Assembly: GCA_025093555.1 (NCBI GenBank)
Contig: JAIWNF010000024.1
Coordinates: 186,001-250,000, forward strand
From: Circinella umbellata
Taxonomy: Eukaryota; Mucoromycota; Mucoromycetes; Mucorales; Lichtheimiaceae
Length of the DNA: 64,000 bases
Direction: 5' to 3'
In this document: positions 63,334 through 64,000 of the stretch, piece after piece
How the letters are laid out: every line of letters starts with the position of its first letter
Position numbering within the stretch: the stretch's first letter is position 1
Program-made: the position numbers and the translations under genes
The notes under the pieces: model-generated
Databases searched by the model: none
What the model was told of the DNA's origin: nothing
The model's input: only the letters and a program-made list of their open reading frames with translations

Positions 63334-64000
63334 TTAACCAAAGACTCGTTCATTATTTGTAATTAAGAATTGTACCAAACCAATGCCTTCATTTATTTGT
63401 TTCATATATAATGCTGCATTTGCCATTGCTTCTTGTTGTGTTGAAGGGATAGCTGATGTTGTCATATTAGTATCACGAATTAAGTTAGGTGTAAAAACAA
63501 CAGCCAAATTATGTGATGTCATACGATTCTTTTCAACATTTTTGACAACAATTCCCAAAAATCCAAAAAAGTATTGTAATATATTGAATTCTTTGGATTT
63601 TCCTTCATAAGCTTTTTGTAAAATATCTTTGACTCTTTTAATGTCATCATCGGAAATTTGGTCAGGATCTATAATATATATATATTATTAAACAAAAATA
63701 AGTATAATCCTTCATTTGTTCTGTATAAATCTTGTGTTTTTTAAACTGGGTGTTGGGATTGAGTACGACATGTACTATCTCCATGCTAGTTATTACCTGG
63801 AAATTTACCAATATCAGAGCAAAGTTGTAAGGAAATAAGTGGATTAGGTAATTCTTTGAAGAAAACCTTAAGCAATGAAGCTGATACATTGATATCGTGC
63901 TGTGTTAAATCGACAGGTTCACCTATATAGTGTATATTTCTTTTCAATATATTTCTTTCTTATTATATCAACCCTCGTCTTCTTTCTTCATTTACCTCGA
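63334..64000 (-). CDS. RhoGAP-domain protein (3' part; 5' end outside window)
   Basis: Visible exons on the minus strand: 64000-63996 (partial), 63922-63797 and 63668-63334. They encode the C-terminal half of a RhoGAP domain: VSASLLKVFFKELPNPLIS, LVDP-like spacing to QYFFGFLGIVVKNVEKNRMT, then SHNLAVVFTPNLIR. KVFFKELPNPL and NLAVVFTPNL are the standard RhoGAP helices. The catalytic Arg finger (GxxR) should lie upstream, beyond the window. The protein ends ITNNERVFG soon after the domain. Such proteins speed GTP hydrolysis by Rho, Rac or Cdc42. Subfamily cannot be judged. Confidence 0.92.

Overview
The window is nuclear DNA of a filamentous fungus, most likely Mucoromycota (Mucorales-like). 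The evidence is AT-rich DNA, short GT-AG introns (about 50-130 nt) splitting almost every gene, many simple repeats, Asn/Gln/His-rich proteins, and housekeeping genes of fungal type (THI80-like thiamine pyrophosphokinase, HEM13, Rad7, Vps54, Tim10, Mig1/CreA-type repressor, Pho80-type cyclin, fungal hybrid histidine kinase). Genes were assembled exon by exon by hand from splice signals and protein similarity recalled from the named families. No database search was possible.

Layout. 1-838: 3' end of an ER glycerol-3-phosphate acyltransferase. 839-7750: gene-poor AT-rich DNA with one tRNA-Cys and a decayed coding-like stretch. 7.75-18.0 kb, all plus strand: coproporphyrinogen oxidase, an Air1/2-like five-zinc-knuckle protein, thiamine pyrophosphokinase and an unrecognised protein. 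19.0-19.8 kb, minus: CreA/Mig1-like repressor, with a 6.1 kb upstream desert. 25.9-33.2 kb, plus: a hybrid histidine kinase and Rad7. 33.3-40.4 kb: small or decayed ORFs and a GFA/CENP-V enzyme. 40.4-46.7 kb, minus: Vps54 and a Uds1-like coiled-coil protein. 47.7-52.0 kb: a transposable element. 52.1-60.97 kb: a compact block with Tim10, Pho80-like cyclin, a class B J-protein, a SAP30-like subunit, a RING protein (plus strand) and an arrestin. 63.3-64.0 kb: 3' end of a RhoGAP gene.

The most interesting structure is the element at about 47,727-52,000. Its long inverted repeats are studded with TTTTGCG motifs and flanked by TA. Inside are a decayed DDE-type transposase fragment, an intron-rich cargo-like gene on the other strand (now broken by a 5-bp duplication and a stop codon), a 30-bp minisatellite next to that gene's start codon, and a possible LINE reverse-transcriptase scrap. 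Three splicing oddities also stand out: two GC-AG introns whose use is required by the reading frame (Air-like gene and thiamine pyrophosphokinase), and a 14-nt micro-exon inside the J domain of the J-protein.

The genes do not form an obvious pathway cluster. They are typical scattered eukaryotic neighbours; the only close arrangement is the head-to-head SAP30-like/RING pair sharing a 226-bp promoter interval.
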